A stretch of DNA of 64,000 bases from Flavobacteriaceae bacterium (GTDB lineage: Bacteria; Bacteroidota; Bacteroidia; Flavobacteriales; Flavobacteriaceae): positions 1 through 64,000 of the forward strand of contig JAPOSZ010000009.1 in NCBI GenBank assembly GCA_026709415.1, read 5' to 3'. The first letter of the stretch is position 1; each line of letters opens with the position of its first letter. A program made the position numbers and the translations under genes. This document shows, piece by piece, positions 35,870 through 44,717 of the stretch. Below the pieces are notes generated by a model. It ran no database searches, was not told the origin of the DNA, and worked only from the letters and a program-made list of their open reading frames with translations.

Positions 35870-36529
35870 ATGAAACAGATCATCGTATTTTCCTTTCTAA
35901 TCATTGCTCTAAATTCTCGTGCTCAAGTTTTCTCTATGGTAGAAACAAAAGACACTAAAGAAATAGTGCATAAAATTTTATTGGATGAGCAATACCTCAT
36001 CCACACTGTATATGAAAACGATCCAGCGAAATTCATCAAGACAAGGGGTGGATTTTATACTCGAGAAGGGGATGTTTTTATTGTTGATTTAGAATTCAAC
36101 TCCAATTTTGAAAAAGACAGTCTTAAAACATTAACCATCGAAAAGGAGGCTGATTGGAAAAACATCTCCAAAGAACCACTTCCTTTAGAAGGGAAATGGT
36201 TGATGGGAGGTCGCGTACAAGACGATGGCTCTCAAAATAGAAATGCTACCGATGGTCCCCGTAAAACCATGAAATTTCTATTGGATGGGCACTTTCAATG
36301 GACGGCTTTTCATACAGAAACGATGCGATTTTCAGGTTGTGGCGGTGGTGCTTACTCGACCCAGGACGGCCATTACAGTGAAACCATTGAATACTTTTCA
36401 AGGGATAGTTCTAGAGTTTCTATGACCCTAGATTTTCAATATGATCTTCAAGATGATGATTGGTTTCACAAGGGATTTAGTAGTAAAGGTGATCCCATGC
36501 ACGAAATTTGGGTGAAACGTAAACAGTGA
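35870..36529 (+). CDS. Secreted protein of unknown function
   Basis: A 219-residue protein with a signal peptide (MKQIIVFSFLIIALNSRAQ). The body is beta-rich with LPLEGKWLMGGRV, TMKFLLDGHFQWTAFH, FSGCGGGAYSTQDGHYSE and HEIWVKRK, a layout like lipocalin-type 'membrane or secreted protein' families common in the Bacteroidota. It has its own promoter-like sequence. Ligand and role are unknown. Confidence 0.7.
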   Translation: MKQIIVFSFLIIALNSRAQVFSMVETKDTKEIVHKILLDEQYLIHTVYENDPAKFIKTRGGFYTREGDVFIVDLEFNSNFEKDSLKTLTIEKEADWKNISKEPLPLEGKWLMGGRVQDDGSQNRNATDGPRKTMKFLLDGHFQWTAFHTETMRFSGCGGGAYSTQDGHYSETIEYFSRDSSRVSMTLDFQYDLQDDDWFHKGFSSKGDPMHEIWVKRKQ

Positions 36530-36620
36530 CGCTATTATGTAACTCTTGAGATCTTTTTAAATAAAAGTTCATTCGGTTAAAACTCAATTTTAGTCTGTAG
36601 AATTTGTAGTACTGAATCCC

Positions 36621-37487
36621 ATGAAATCCTATCAGGATCTCATTGACATCATCACCCTTAAAAAGCAAAGTTCAAACACGTTTTTAGGAAAAAACTATCC
36701 AACAACCTGGAAAAGGGTATTTGGAGGACAATTGGTGAGTCAATCCCTCTTTGCTGCCTACCAAACTGTTGAAAAATCACTTCAAGCCCATTCATTACAT
36801 GGTTACTTTGTTGATGGGGGTTCTATCCATGTTCCCACTATTTTCAAGGTAGAAAATCTAAGAAATAGTAGGAATTTTAGCTATCGAAGTGTCATTGCAC
36901 ACCAGAACGAGAAACCCATATTTATATCAAGTTTTTCTTTCCACAAAGATGAAAAAGGCGTCAATCATCAAATTGTATTGCCCAACGTTTTGACCCCTGA
37001 CTTATTACTCACCGACTTGCAACAGGCCAAACCTCTTGAAAAGATTCATCCACATCGATACCAACGATTGATAAAAATGCATCCACACATTTTTGAATTT
37101 AAACCAGTCGGGAAAGCCTTGTTTTTAGAAACTTCACAAAGTGTTCCTAGAGCATTTGTATGGTTTCGATTAAAAAGTAAATTACTAGGGCCCTATTCCA
37201 TGCATCAACTTTTTTTAGCTTTCGTTTCGGATTATCATTTGTTGTTAACCGCTACCCTACCACATCGAGAATCTTTGAGCGTTTTTCAGACCTTTTATGC
37301 TAGTCTTGATCATAGCATTTGGTTTCATAGGAAATTTAGAATAGACCAATGGTCGCTTTTAGATATTGAATCTCCGACCGCTTCTCAAGGAAGAGGCTTC
37401 GTACGGGCTAATATATTTGCTCAAAATGGGAAGTTAATAGCCTCCGTGGCTCAAGAAGGGTTGATGCGTCCCTATAACCCTAAATGA
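36621..37487 (+). CDS. tesB: Acyl-CoA thioesterase II
   Basis: A 288-residue double-hotdog thioesterase. TesB signatures include WKRVFGGQLVSQSLFAAYQT, HSLHGYFVDGG, FSYRSVIAHQNEKPIF, HQLFLAFVSDYHLL, SLDHSIWFHR and GFVRANIFAQNGKLIASVAQEGLMR. It hydrolyses acyl-CoA to free fatty acid and CoA in the cytoplasm. Length matches E. coli TesB (286). It is followed by the SET-domain gene on the same strand after 34 nt. Confidence 0.9.
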   Translation: MKSYQDLIDIITLKKQSSNTFLGKNYPTTWKRVFGGQLVSQSLFAAYQTVEKSLQAHSLHGYFVDGGSIHVPTIFKVENLRNSRNFSYRSVIAHQNEKPIFISSFSFHKDEKGVNHQIVLPNVLTPDLLLTDLQQAKPLEKIHPHRYQRLIKMHPHIFEFKPVGKALFLETSQSVPRAFVWFRLKSKLLGPYSMHQLFLAFVSDYHLLLTATLPHRESLSVFQTFYASLDHSIWFHRKFRIDQWSLLDIESPTASQGRGFVRANIFAQNGKLIASVAQEGLMRPYNPK

Positions 37488-37521
37488 AATAGTTTTTATA
37501 ATTTTGAAGGAACCAGTTTTT

Positions 37522-37890
37522 ATGTCGAAACAATCGGGTTTTCATTTGCTTCCAAACAATTTGACGATTGCTAAAAGTAAAATTGATGGGATGGGCGTCT
37601 TTGCAATAAAAGATATTCCACTAGGATCAGATCTTGGGATATCGCATGTCTATGATGAAGCTCTTGATGATGATTACAACCGAACCGAATTAGGAAAGTT
37701 TATCAATCACCACGAAATCCCAAACTCAAAAGCCAATTTTTACAAACAACATCCCCAGTTAGGGGATTTAAAACACATCCGCATCAAAACCATTAAAACC
37801 ATTAAAAAAGGAGAGGAAATCACCATAAAATATATCATCAACCAGTTGAAAAATCCCAATTGGGAAATAGAATACGAAGTGACTCAGTAA
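37522..37890 (+). CDS. SET-domain protein
   Basis: About 122 residues. It contains the core SET signatures: KSKIDGMGVFAIKDIPLG, GKFINHHEIPNSKAN (the N-H-x3-P-N substrate/SAM pocket) and TIKKGEEITIKY (the GEE-x3-Y pseudoknot). SET proteins are lysine methyltransferases, and short bacterial ones have mostly unknown targets. An in-frame TTG at 37504 would add six residues; ATG 37522 is preferred. Confidence 0.78.
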   Translation: MSKQSGFHLLPNNLTIAKSKIDGMGVFAIKDIPLGSDLGISHVYDEALDDDYNRTELGKFINHHEIPNSKANFYKQHPQLGDLKHIRIKTIKTIKKGEEITIKYIINQLKNPNWEIEYEVTQ

Positions 37891-37933
37891 ACGGAGGGTT
37901 AAAACAACATAGATTTTTAATCGTCTGAAATCA

Positions 37934-37965
37934 TTTCAAGTTTTGAAAAACATTCAAACTTGAAA
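37934..37965. terminator. Hairpin between convergent genes
   Basis: TTTCAAGTTT and AAACTTGAAA form a 10-bp perfect stem, with further TGAA/TTCA pairing in the loop. It lies between the SET-domain gene and the convergent small membrane protein gene. There is no U-run on either side, so it is a probable 3'-end structure but not a proven terminator. Confidence 0.45.
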
Positions 37966-37987
37966 TAGTGCCGGCTCATTAGCTTAC

Positions 37988-38218
37988 TTAAACCGACTTC
38001 TTTTTTAGTGCTTTAAAAATTCGAAACCCTACTAATCCAACTAAAATGTATGGAATAACCATCAAATAAACAATGCCATTATTGATGGCTTTAGCCACTG
38101 TGGTATTTTCTCCGGATTGTAGCACAGCACGACACATTGAACATTGTCCGTAGAGTGGATCGGAAAATAATATAACGATAAAGAATATTAAAATGTAGTT
38201 ATACCGAAACCACTTCAT
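37988..38218 (-). CDS. Small membrane protein with CxxC, oxidase cluster
   Basis: A 76-residue protein with an N-terminal signal or first TM segment (YILIFFIVILFSDPLYG), a periplasmic QCSMCRAVLQSG stretch with a CxxC pair, and a second TM (IVYLMVIPYILVGLVGF). It overlaps the DUF420 gene by 20 nt and is the last gene of the oxidase cluster. The CxxC suggests metal or thiol chemistry in oxidase assembly. That is inference. Confidence 0.65.
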   Translation of the reverse strand: MKWFRYNYILIFFIVILFSDPLYGQCSMCRAVLQSGENTTVAKAINNGIVYLMVIPYILVGLVGFRIFKALKKKSV

Positions 38219-38732
38219 AGTATGGAGCGATTAAAAGATAAACAACAACGCCCGAAATGGCCACGTAGAGCCAAATGGGGAATGTGATTTTGGCGATTTT
38301 TCGGTGTGCTTCAAAACGAAATGCTTTGGCCCGAAAGTAGGTAATTAATACCAATGGGATGACCATAACGGATAGCATGACATGGCTGATTAAAAAAAAG
38401 TAATACACTGGGCGAGAAATTCCACTGCCCCCAAACGGCGTGGGATCGCTGGTCATGTGGTAGATCACGTACAGAACCAAGAAAATAACAGAAAGTATGA
38501 TGGCTAATTCATTCAATCGCTGATGCCATTGAACTTTTTTCATTTTAATGGCAATAAGGGCCGATATCAATACCAAGGAAGTCACTGCATTGATAGTCGC
38601 ATAAATTGGAGGTAATTCAACCAAGGGTCTGGCATTGGGAATTTTATAAGTGAATAAAATCAACACCACAACAGGAATGGCGATGGATAGTACCCATGTC
38701 CATAATTTGTAATTTTTTAATTCCTTATTCAT
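38199..38732 (-). CDS. DUF420 membrane protein
   Basis: A 177-residue protein with five to six TM segments and the DUF420 pattern: PPIYATINAVTSLVLISALI, VQWHQRLNELAI and HMTSDPTPFGG followed by VYYFFLISHVMLSVMVIPLV. DUF420 proteins (YozB/CtaM-like) are found with haem-copper oxidases and Sco proteins and are thought to help oxidase maturation. It overlaps the SCO gene by 8 nt and the following small gene by 20 nt, so all are co-transcribed. Confidence 0.85.
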   Translation of the reverse strand: MNKELKNYKLWTWVLSIAIPVVVLILFTYKIPNARPLVELPPIYATINAVTSLVLISALIAIKMKKVQWHQRLNELAIILSVIFLVLYVIYHMTSDPTPFGGSGISRPVYYFFLISHVMLSVMVIPLVLITYFRAKAFRFEAHRKIAKITFPIWLYVAISGVVVYLLIAPYYEVVSV

Positions 38733-39411
38733 TTAACAGCAATTCAATGTCTTCTATCAATTGATCAACTTGTAGGTTATTGATTCCTGAATAATAGACG
38801 ATAGGGTTTCCATTGATGGGATCGATTCTAGACCGGATATAACCTTGTCGATCGATTAAAGCAAAATACCCTTGGTGTTCAAACCCACCAGCTACTGCTG
38901 GATTGACTGAGGCATAAATATTGAATCCTCGATTAGCCAAAGAATAAATGGAGTCTTTAGATCCCGTTAAAAAATGCCAATTAGAAGACCAAACACCATA
39001 ATCTTGACTGTAGGCTTTTAAAATCGAAGGCGTATCATGTCGGGGGTCTATCGTAAATGATGCGATACCAAAATCAGATCGATGTCCGTATTGATCTTCT
39101 ATCTTTTTCATATTCTGATTCATGATCGGACAGATGGTGGGACAAGTGGTAAAAAAAAATTCAGCCACAAATACTTTTTCTTTAAAGTCATCACTGGAAA
39201 TATAAAGACTATCTTGATTCAGAAAAAGAAAGTCTGGAATTTTTTTATAGGCATTATCTTTCAGTGGAATATAGGCAAGGGGGGTGGGGGTACTGACGCG
39301 GTTACTTTTAACCACTTGATCATCACGTATTTTTTTGGTCACTTCCCAGACTACAAAAACACCAATTAATAAAAGCCCAAAAAAGATTCCAATTTTTTTT
39401 AAATGATTCAT
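38725..39411 (-). CDS. SCO1/SenC-family copper chaperone
   Basis: A 228-residue protein anchored by an N-terminal TM (IFFGLLLIGVFVVWEV) with a thioredoxin-fold domain outside. Copper-binding Cys pair in FFTTCPTICPIMNQN (CxxxC) and a His in GGFEHQGYFALIDRQG; DPRHDTPSILKAYS is typical. It delivers copper to the Cu-A site of cytochrome oxidase subunit II. It overlaps both neighbours, which fits an assembly operon. Confidence 0.92.
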   Translation of the reverse strand: MNHLKKIGIFFGLLLIGVFVVWEVTKKIRDDQVVKSNRVSTPTPLAYIPLKDNAYKKIPDFLFLNQDSLYISSDDFKEKVFVAEFFFTTCPTICPIMNQNMKKIEDQYGHRSDFGIASFTIDPRHDTPSILKAYSQDYGVWSSNWHFLTGSKDSIYSLANRGFNIYASVNPAVAGGFEHQGYFALIDRQGYIRSRIDPINGNPIVYYSGINNLQVDQLIEDIELLLNE

Positions 39412-40067
39412 TTTTCAACTGGATTATTCAAAGGTTTTTCTTTTAAAGCCAATCGATATTCGGCCAGTAGCACTTTGACATCATCAACCATTTTATCACT
39501 CAATTCAACAATTGAACGGGCATCGTATCCAATGAGTTTCGCCGTTCTTTTATCATCCCGACCTCTTAGATTCAATTTTTTATCAATGATATAAACAAAG
39601 GGGGTAGCCCCTATATCATCTAATGGGTAGGGCGTATTTAATGAATGATGATGCTGGTTGATTTGCTGCATTGGAGCTGGTATAAAATGCCAATGACTAA
39701 AGTCTGTTTTCCCACTGTTGTCCAAGGTTTGCATTAATTTTTCAGACTCATCGATTGCAGACTCATCGATAAACATAACAAACTGAAAATCTTTAAACCC
39801 ATTAAATCGACTGTAGATAATCTCATTTAAATTGAAAGCTTGTACTTGCATTTCTTGAGGTAGGTTTCCCCAATATCCCAACAGGGTGATTTTGTTTTTC
39901 AACTGTGCCGGCGATTCCATACTGGAATCTATTTCGGACACCTTTTCTTTTATGATGGGTAATCGAGCAAAATTGTTCACCCCTGAGGCAAAAAAGAGGT
40001 AGGTCAATACCGGAAAAACAAACAAGATAAAAAGAACCAGATTCTTTTTGAACTTCTGCCCCATCAT
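39408..40067 (-). CDS. Membrane-anchored protein of the oxidase cluster, function unknown
   Basis: A 219-residue protein with one N-terminal TM (NLVLFILFVFPVLTYLFFASG) and a periplasmic domain. That domain has thioredoxin-like elements (KITLLGYWGNLP; FQFVMFIDES; PLDDIGATPFVYIIDKKLNLRGRDD) but no CxxC or CxxxC. It looks like a Sco relative that has lost its copper ligands. It overlaps the true SCO gene by 4 nt. A structural or assembly role is inferred from position. Confidence 0.65.
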   Translation of the reverse strand: MMGQKFKKNLVLFILFVFPVLTYLFFASGVNNFARLPIIKEKVSEIDSSMESPAQLKNKITLLGYWGNLPQEMQVQAFNLNEIIYSRFNGFKDFQFVMFIDESAIDESEKLMQTLDNSGKTDFSHWHFIPAPMQQINQHHHSLNTPYPLDDIGATPFVYIIDKKLNLRGRDDKRTAKLIGYDARSIVELSDKMVDDVKVLLAEYRLALKEKPLNNPVEK

Positions 40068-40092
40068 TAAATGAAATTTGAGCTTCTTTGAA

Positions 40093-40476
40093 TCAGAAGT
40101 CCCAACTCAAGAATCCATTGTATTTCACTTGAAAAATATAATCCGCTTCAATCAACAAAAGAGCCACTAAAAAGAGTACTAAAATCACTAGCGGCAATAC
40201 AACAGAATTACGTAGACCACTTTTTTCGTCACGCATGTGCATAAAATCCCAAGTGATGTAATAAGCTTTGGCAAAAGTCAGCAGAATGAAAATCCAATTG
40301 ATGATTTTCATGCCCAAAAACAATTCCAATAAAAACTTTGGTTTGACAATTCCTAAAGCTACCTCAATGATGGTGACTATGGACAAAACAACTAAAACGG
40401 CCCAGATTTTAGTTTGATTGGATTTAAACTTGAGTAAGCCCCTAAAGATTTCTAGTTTATGCTGAACTTCGGCCAT
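40093..40476 (-). CDS. Cytochrome c oxidase subunit IV
   Basis: A 127-residue protein with three TM segments matching the prokaryotic COX4 family: IWAVLVVLSIVTIIEVALGI, IINWIFILLTFAKAYYITWDFMHMRDEK and SVVLPLVILVLFLVALLLIE. The HMRDEKSGLRN motif is typical in the Bacteroidota. A small accessory subunit of the haem-copper oxidase, 13 nt downstream of subunit III. Confidence 0.85.
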   Translation of the reverse strand: MAEVQHKLEIFRGLLKFKSNQTKIWAVLVVLSIVTIIEVALGIVKPKFLLELFLGMKIINWIFILLTFAKAYYITWDFMHMRDEKSGLRNSVVLPLVILVLFLVALLLIEADYIFQVKYNGFLSWDF

Positions 40477-40489
40477 GAATCAATAATAT

Positions 40490-41464
40490 TTATACCAAAT
40501 AGAAAAAGGTAAAGACAAATACCCATACCAAATCCACAAAATGCCAGTACAATCCCACTTTTTCGACCATTTCATAATGCCCTCTTCTTTGATAGGTTCC
40601 CAATAAAATATTGATGAAAATAATCACATTGATAATCACACCTGAAAAAACGTGAAACCCATGGAATCCGGTAATGAAAAAAAAGTAATTGGCAAATAAT
40701 CGATTGCCATATTCATTACGAACTAAATTAGCTCCCCTAACGACTCTGACAGCATCATCCATTTTAGTAAGCGATTCTTGTCGAGTCAATAGTTGTTTTT
40801 CATTATCGATGATTAATTCGGTCCTAATCAATAGATGCTCATTTTGTTTAAACCCAGCTTTTACTTCTTCCAGGGCTATTGGGTCAACTGACTGTTGTTT
40901 ATACCAAACCCCTTGGTGATTTTCATGAGATGTCAGATCATATTGAATTTCTTTAGCGAAGTCATCGATATAAGCCCTTTTTCCAGTATTAGCATCAACG
41001 AATTGCAAAATTTGCCCGCCTCGAGTTTCTACGGCTCCATACTGACCAACGATAAACGTTTTCCATTCCCACGCTTGTGAACCCAAAAAGACCAATCCAC
41101 CTATGATGGTCAACAACATATAAAATGACACTTTGTTTTTTTTCATGTGATGACCCGCATCAACAGCCAAGACCATTGTCACTGACGAAAAAATCAATAT
41201 GAAAGTCATCAGTGCTACATAGTACATGGGAGCTTCAACACCGTGTAAAAAAGGAAAGTGATAAAACACTTCATCAGCAACCGGCCATGTTGTGATATGT
41301 TTAAACCTTGTAAATCCGTAGGAGGCTAAAAATCCAGAAAAAGTTAGGGCATCTGATACGATGAAAAACCACATCATTAATTTACCGTAACTGGCTTTTA
41401 ATGGTTGAACCCCGCCTTCCCAATCTTTTTTTATTTCTGAGGACTCGGTTATTTGTACATCCAT
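40490..41464 (-). CDS. Cytochrome c oxidase subunit III (long form)
   Basis: A 324-residue subunit III. N-terminal helices include GKLMMWFFIVSDALTFSGFL and the HHMKKNK loop. The C-terminal part has GFHGFHVFSGVIINVIIF and YWHFVDLVWVFVFTFFYLV, typical of family COX3. An extra loop of about 125 residues between WEWKTFIVGQ and NYFFFITGFHG makes it longer than the usual 190-270. Part of the proton-pumping respiratory oxidase in the inner membrane. Confidence 0.9.
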   Translation of the reverse strand: MDVQITESSEIKKDWEGGVQPLKASYGKLMMWFFIVSDALTFSGFLASYGFTRFKHITTWPVADEVFYHFPFLHGVEAPMYYVALMTFILIFSSVTMVLAVDAGHHMKKNKVSFYMLLTIIGGLVFLGSQAWEWKTFIVGQYGAVETRGGQILQFVDANTGKRAYIDDFAKEIQYDLTSHENHQGVWYKQQSVDPIALEEVKAGFKQNEHLLIRTELIIDNEKQLLTRQESLTKMDDAVRVVRGANLVRNEYGNRLFANYFFFITGFHGFHVFSGVIINVIIFINILLGTYQRRGHYEMVEKVGLYWHFVDLVWVFVFTFFYLV

Positions 41465-41654
41465 TGAGGGCTTTGTATCAGTCGAGGCAAATGTAAAGGA
41501 TTTCGACTAGACCAAATCGTTTAAATGATGATTTTTACTCGTTCTAAACAATTATAAAACTTGATTTTTCAATACTAAACCTTTTATGAGAAAAAAGAAG
41601 GTTTCACTTAATGATTTGGAATCGATGACTTTCAAAAATGAAAAATCAATGAGC

Positions 41655-42233
41655 CTAGCCAACCAATAAAATAAAAAGATAAAGGTATAACCATAAACCA
41701 TCCAAAAAGTGCCAGAAATTTGTGGCTAGTTCGACCCCTATTAAATTCTTTTTATGGTACTTCCCTTTAAAGTTATTGAACATCACAACACTCACTACGA
41801 TGATTCCTGCAACCAAGTGAATTAAATGGAGTAATACTAAAATGTAAATAAACGAACTGGTGATAGAACTTTCTGGACCTGTAAAATAATATCCTTGATG
41901 TATGATTTGACCGAATCCTTGAAACTGAAAATAGATAAAAGCTAGGGCCAAGAAAAAAGTGATCAATAATGCCCATTGAGATTGTATGTTTTGGTTGGCT
42001 TTTATCAATTTTTTGGCATACCAAAATGTAACTCCACTCAAAACAAGGATTATAGTACTAATTGTAAAGGCTCTTGGCATCACTAACTGGGATAACCAAT
42101 CGGGACGGTTACTGCTCACCACGTAAGCACTCGTTAATCCAGCAAAGGTCATACTCATCGAAATCATAGCAATCCATAACATCATGCGTTTGGAGCGATG
42201 AATATTGGTTGTTTGAGATGTGGTTTGATTCAT
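41655..42233 (-). CDS. Cytochrome c oxidase subunit III-like (short form)
   Basis: A 192-residue protein with five TM segments, ending with LLHLIHLVAGIIVVSVVMF and ATNFWHFLDGLWLYLYLFILL, the COX3 family helices. Its start overlaps the cyoE stop by 4 nt (ATGA). Having two subunit III-type genes side by side is usual in flavobacterial oxidase clusters. Confidence 0.87.
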   Translation of the reverse strand: MNQTTSQTTNIHRSKRMMLWIAMISMSMTFAGLTSAYVVSSNRPDWLSQLVMPRAFTISTIILVLSGVTFWYAKKLIKANQNIQSQWALLITFFLALAFIYFQFQGFGQIIHQGYYFTGPESSITSSFIYILVLLHLIHLVAGIIVVSVVMFNNFKGKYHKKNLIGVELATNFWHFLDGLWLYLYLFILLVG

Positions 42234-43132
42234 TGAGTAACAAATTTATCGATGACAAAAGTTAGTTGTAACATGGTGATATATGCAATACAAATTCTAA
42301 TTAAAGGCTTGGCTTGGCTAGTGATAGGATTCGACATGAGCTTTAAGGCGTAGTACAAAACACATAATCCCATCAACACGATGATTCCCAAACCAACATA
42401 TGATAACTGAAGCTCACCCGTGTAATTGGTTGCCGGAAGAGCCGAAATGATGATCATCCAAAGGGTATAAAAAACAATTTGAAAGACGGTCCCTGAATCT
42501 CTCTTTCCTGTTGGTAATAGGCGAAAACCGGCTTTTTTATAATCAGCGTCGGCTATCCAGGCGATGGACCAAAAATGTGGAAACTGCCAAAAAAATTGAA
42601 TAGCAAACAAAGTGCCCGCTTCAATCCCAAAATTTTCTGTTCCTGCGACCCATCCTAACATAAATGGGATTGCCCCTGGAAAAGCCCCAAAAAAAACAGC
42701 CAAAGGAGTTTTTGTTTTTAAGGGAGTATAGACTAACAAGTAAATGATGATAGACAACAAGGCCAAAAGAGCTGTGTAGAGATTGATTAAATAAAGGGTC
42801 ATACAACCCATTACGGCCATAAAGCTAGCCACAACAATGGCCATAAAAGAAGTGATTCGTTTCTGGGGTAGTGGTCTGTTTTGGGTACGACTCATTTTGG
42901 CATCCAAATCTTTTTCCAACCATTGATTAAATGCATTGGAGGCCCCAACGGTAAAACATCCCCCTAAAAACAATAAAAGGATAATCGAATAATCAACTTT
43001 TTCCACGGCCAATAGGTAACCGGCAACCGATGAAAAAACGACGCTTAAGGAAAGTCTAAATTTGGTTAAAACAAGAAAGTCTTTAAAACTTATTGAAATG
43101 TTTTTACTAGAAAAGAGATCGCTAAAGGTCAT
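42230..43132 (-). CDS. cyoE: Protoheme IX farnesyltransferase
   Basis: A 300-residue UbiA-family enzyme that converts haem B to haem O for the oxidase. The prenyl-diphosphate-binding signature is ASNAFNQWLEKDLDAKMSRT, with QNRPLPQKRI after it and DADYKKAGFRLLP as the second Asp motif. It has about eight TM segments. It is the first gene of the oxidase run, directly coupled to the short subunit III gene. Confidence 0.93.
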   Translation of the reverse strand: MTFSDLFSSKNISISFKDFLVLTKFRLSLSVVFSSVAGYLLAVEKVDYSIILLLFLGGCFTVGASNAFNQWLEKDLDAKMSRTQNRPLPQKRITSFMAIVVASFMAVMGCMTLYLINLYTALLALLSIIIYLLVYTPLKTKTPLAVFFGAFPGAIPFMLGWVAGTENFGIEAGTLFAIQFFWQFPHFWSIAWIADADYKKAGFRLLPTGKRDSGTVFQIVFYTLWMIIISALPATNYTGELQLSYVGLGIIVLMGLCVLYYALKLMSNPITSQAKPLIRICIAYITMLQLTFVIDKFVTQ

Positions 43133-43368
43133 CGGAAACCTTGAGATAAAAATACTTTAACCAGCCATCCAACAGACTTTTTTCATTCAACATAAATTCC
43201 ATCTTTTGAGATATTGAATATATAATAACCAGTTGTTCTAAAGCCTTTCGACATGATTTGTAAAACCACCTTTGCTTTTTCGAATGTGCTGTCTAACACA
43301 GCTAGTAAAATTTTCAAAAATCAATAGTTCAAGTCTCATTCCTTTAGTTTTTTGAGTAGAAACAAAAA

Positions 43369-43390
43369 CACCGATTAGAACTAACCGGTG
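43369..43390 (-). terminator. Intrinsic terminator of the tonB gene
   Basis: On the minus strand CACCGGTTA pairs with TAATCGGTG (one G-U), followed by TTTTTGTTT. It lies about 40 nt after the tonB stop at 43429 and separates it from the oxidase cluster. Confidence 0.65.
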
Positions 43391-43428
43391 AAAAAAACTA
43401 AATGAAAAAACAAAAATTTATTTAGATG

Positions 43429-44139
43429 TTATTGTAATTTAAAATTTACAGGAATGCTAAAGGGAACTTTTACTGGCCTTCCTCTTTGTTTTCCTGGCGT
43501 CATTTTGGGTAGCGCTTGCATGATTCGCTGAGCTTCACGTTCAAGATTTTTATCTGGGCCTCGAACCAAAATATTACCGATAGAACCATCGGTCATAACG
43601 GTAAATTGTACATTAACTCTACCTTGAATTCCCATCTCTTGAGCGATTTCAGGATATCTAAAAGTTCTTCGAATATGGTTTTGTATTCCTTGTTCAAAAC
43701 AAGATCTGTGTTCGTTTTTGGGTTTTCCTTCACAACCTGGGTAAATAGGAACATCTTCAACGACAGCAAAAATCACTGTTTCTTCAACGACCTCCTCGAT
43801 AATTTCAATATCCTCCACTTCTACGATCTCTTCTTCATCGGTTTCAGTTGACTCGATAATGGTTTCCTCGACTTCTTCTTCATCTTCCACAATTTCAATG
43901 ACTTCCGGTGCAGGCGGGGGCGGTGGAGGCGGTGGAGGCGGTTTGAGTTGTTCTGTTATTGGGACTTCTTCATCATCATCCTCATCGACGTCGAGTGCCA
44001 AATAATCAAATTCTGACCTATCGTAATTTTTCCATTCTATGGCTCTCCATGTTAAAAATAAAACAAGGGTCAGGCCTAATGCAAAACACAGACCACTATA
44101 CTTGTTCAAATCGTATTTGGGATTTTTTTTCAAATTCAT
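43429..44139 (-). CDS. TonB-family energy transducer
   Basis: A 236-residue protein with one N-terminal TM (SGLCFALGLTLVLFLTWRA), a run of ten prolines near residue 70, a very acidic Glu-rich spacer, and a TonB C-terminal domain. The latter is seen in VPIYPGCEGKPKNEHRSCFE, FRYPEIAQEMGIQGRVNVQF and GRPVKVPFSIPVNF. It transmits energy to outer-membrane transporters such as the SusC proteins. The VPIYPGCE motif is a hallmark of Bacteroidota TonB. It is a single gene without exbBD beside it. Confidence 0.9.
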   Translation of the reverse strand: MNLKKNPKYDLNKYSGLCFALGLTLVLFLTWRAIEWKNYDRSEFDYLALDVDEDDDEEVPITEQLKPPPPPPPPPPAPEVIEIVEDEEEVEETIIESTETDEEEIVEVEDIEIIEEVVEETVIFAVVEDVPIYPGCEGKPKNEHRSCFEQGIQNHIRRTFRYPEIAQEMGIQGRVNVQFTVMTDGSIGNILVRGPDKNLEREAQRIMQALPKMTPGKQRGRPVKVPFSIPVNFKLQ

Positions 44140-44318
44140 TGACCAGTACCTTGAATTAACAGAGCATAAAATTAAAAAAATCTATCAATTTTATTTTGAT
44201 TTTTTTTTGAATTTTCGTAACCTAATACTATTTTAATCACTCAAGTGATTTTTCAATCACCAACAACGCTCAACACATAGCGATTTTAACATGGTGAATA
44301 TAGAATCTTCATGATTAC

Positions 44319-44702
44319 TCACTCCGTGCTAACTAAATCTGAGTAAGCAGAAGCATCAATCAAATCTTTAGAAACCTGGTTGTCATTTAATTTAATCCGG
44401 ATAATCCACCCATCTCCGTAGGGGTCGCTATTGACCAGTTGAGGTGATTCTTCCAAAGCACTATTGGTTTCAATGACTTCTCCAGTCAAAGGCATGTACA
44501 AATCTGCGACGGTTTTAACGGCTTCCACAACTCCAAATATTTCACCCGCTTCCAAAAATTCATCTAGCTTTTCAATGTCTACATAAACCACATCTCCCAG
44601 TGAACTCTGTGCAAAATCAGTAATGCCAATGGTGGCGTACAGTCCATCAATTTTTATCCACTCATGGTCTTTGGTATACAATAGATTGGAAGGTATATTC
44701 AT
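44319..44702 (-). CDS. gcvH: Glycine cleavage system H protein
   Basis: A 127-residue lipoyl carrier of the glycine cleavage complex. Lys63 in GVVEAVKTVADLYMPL is the lipoylation site; HEWIKIDGLYATIGIT and GDGWIIRIKL are family signatures. Length is normal. It follows nhaA and sprA on the minus strand; gcvH near sprA is common in flavobacteria. Confidence 0.95.
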   Translation of the reverse strand: MNIPSNLLYTKDHEWIKIDGLYATIGITDFAQSSLGDVVYVDIEKLDEFLEAGEIFGVVEAVKTVADLYMPLTGEVIETNSALEESPQLVNSDPYGDGWIIRIKLNDNQVSKDLIDASAYSDLVSTE

Positions 44703-44717
44703 TTTAAATGCTGTTTT

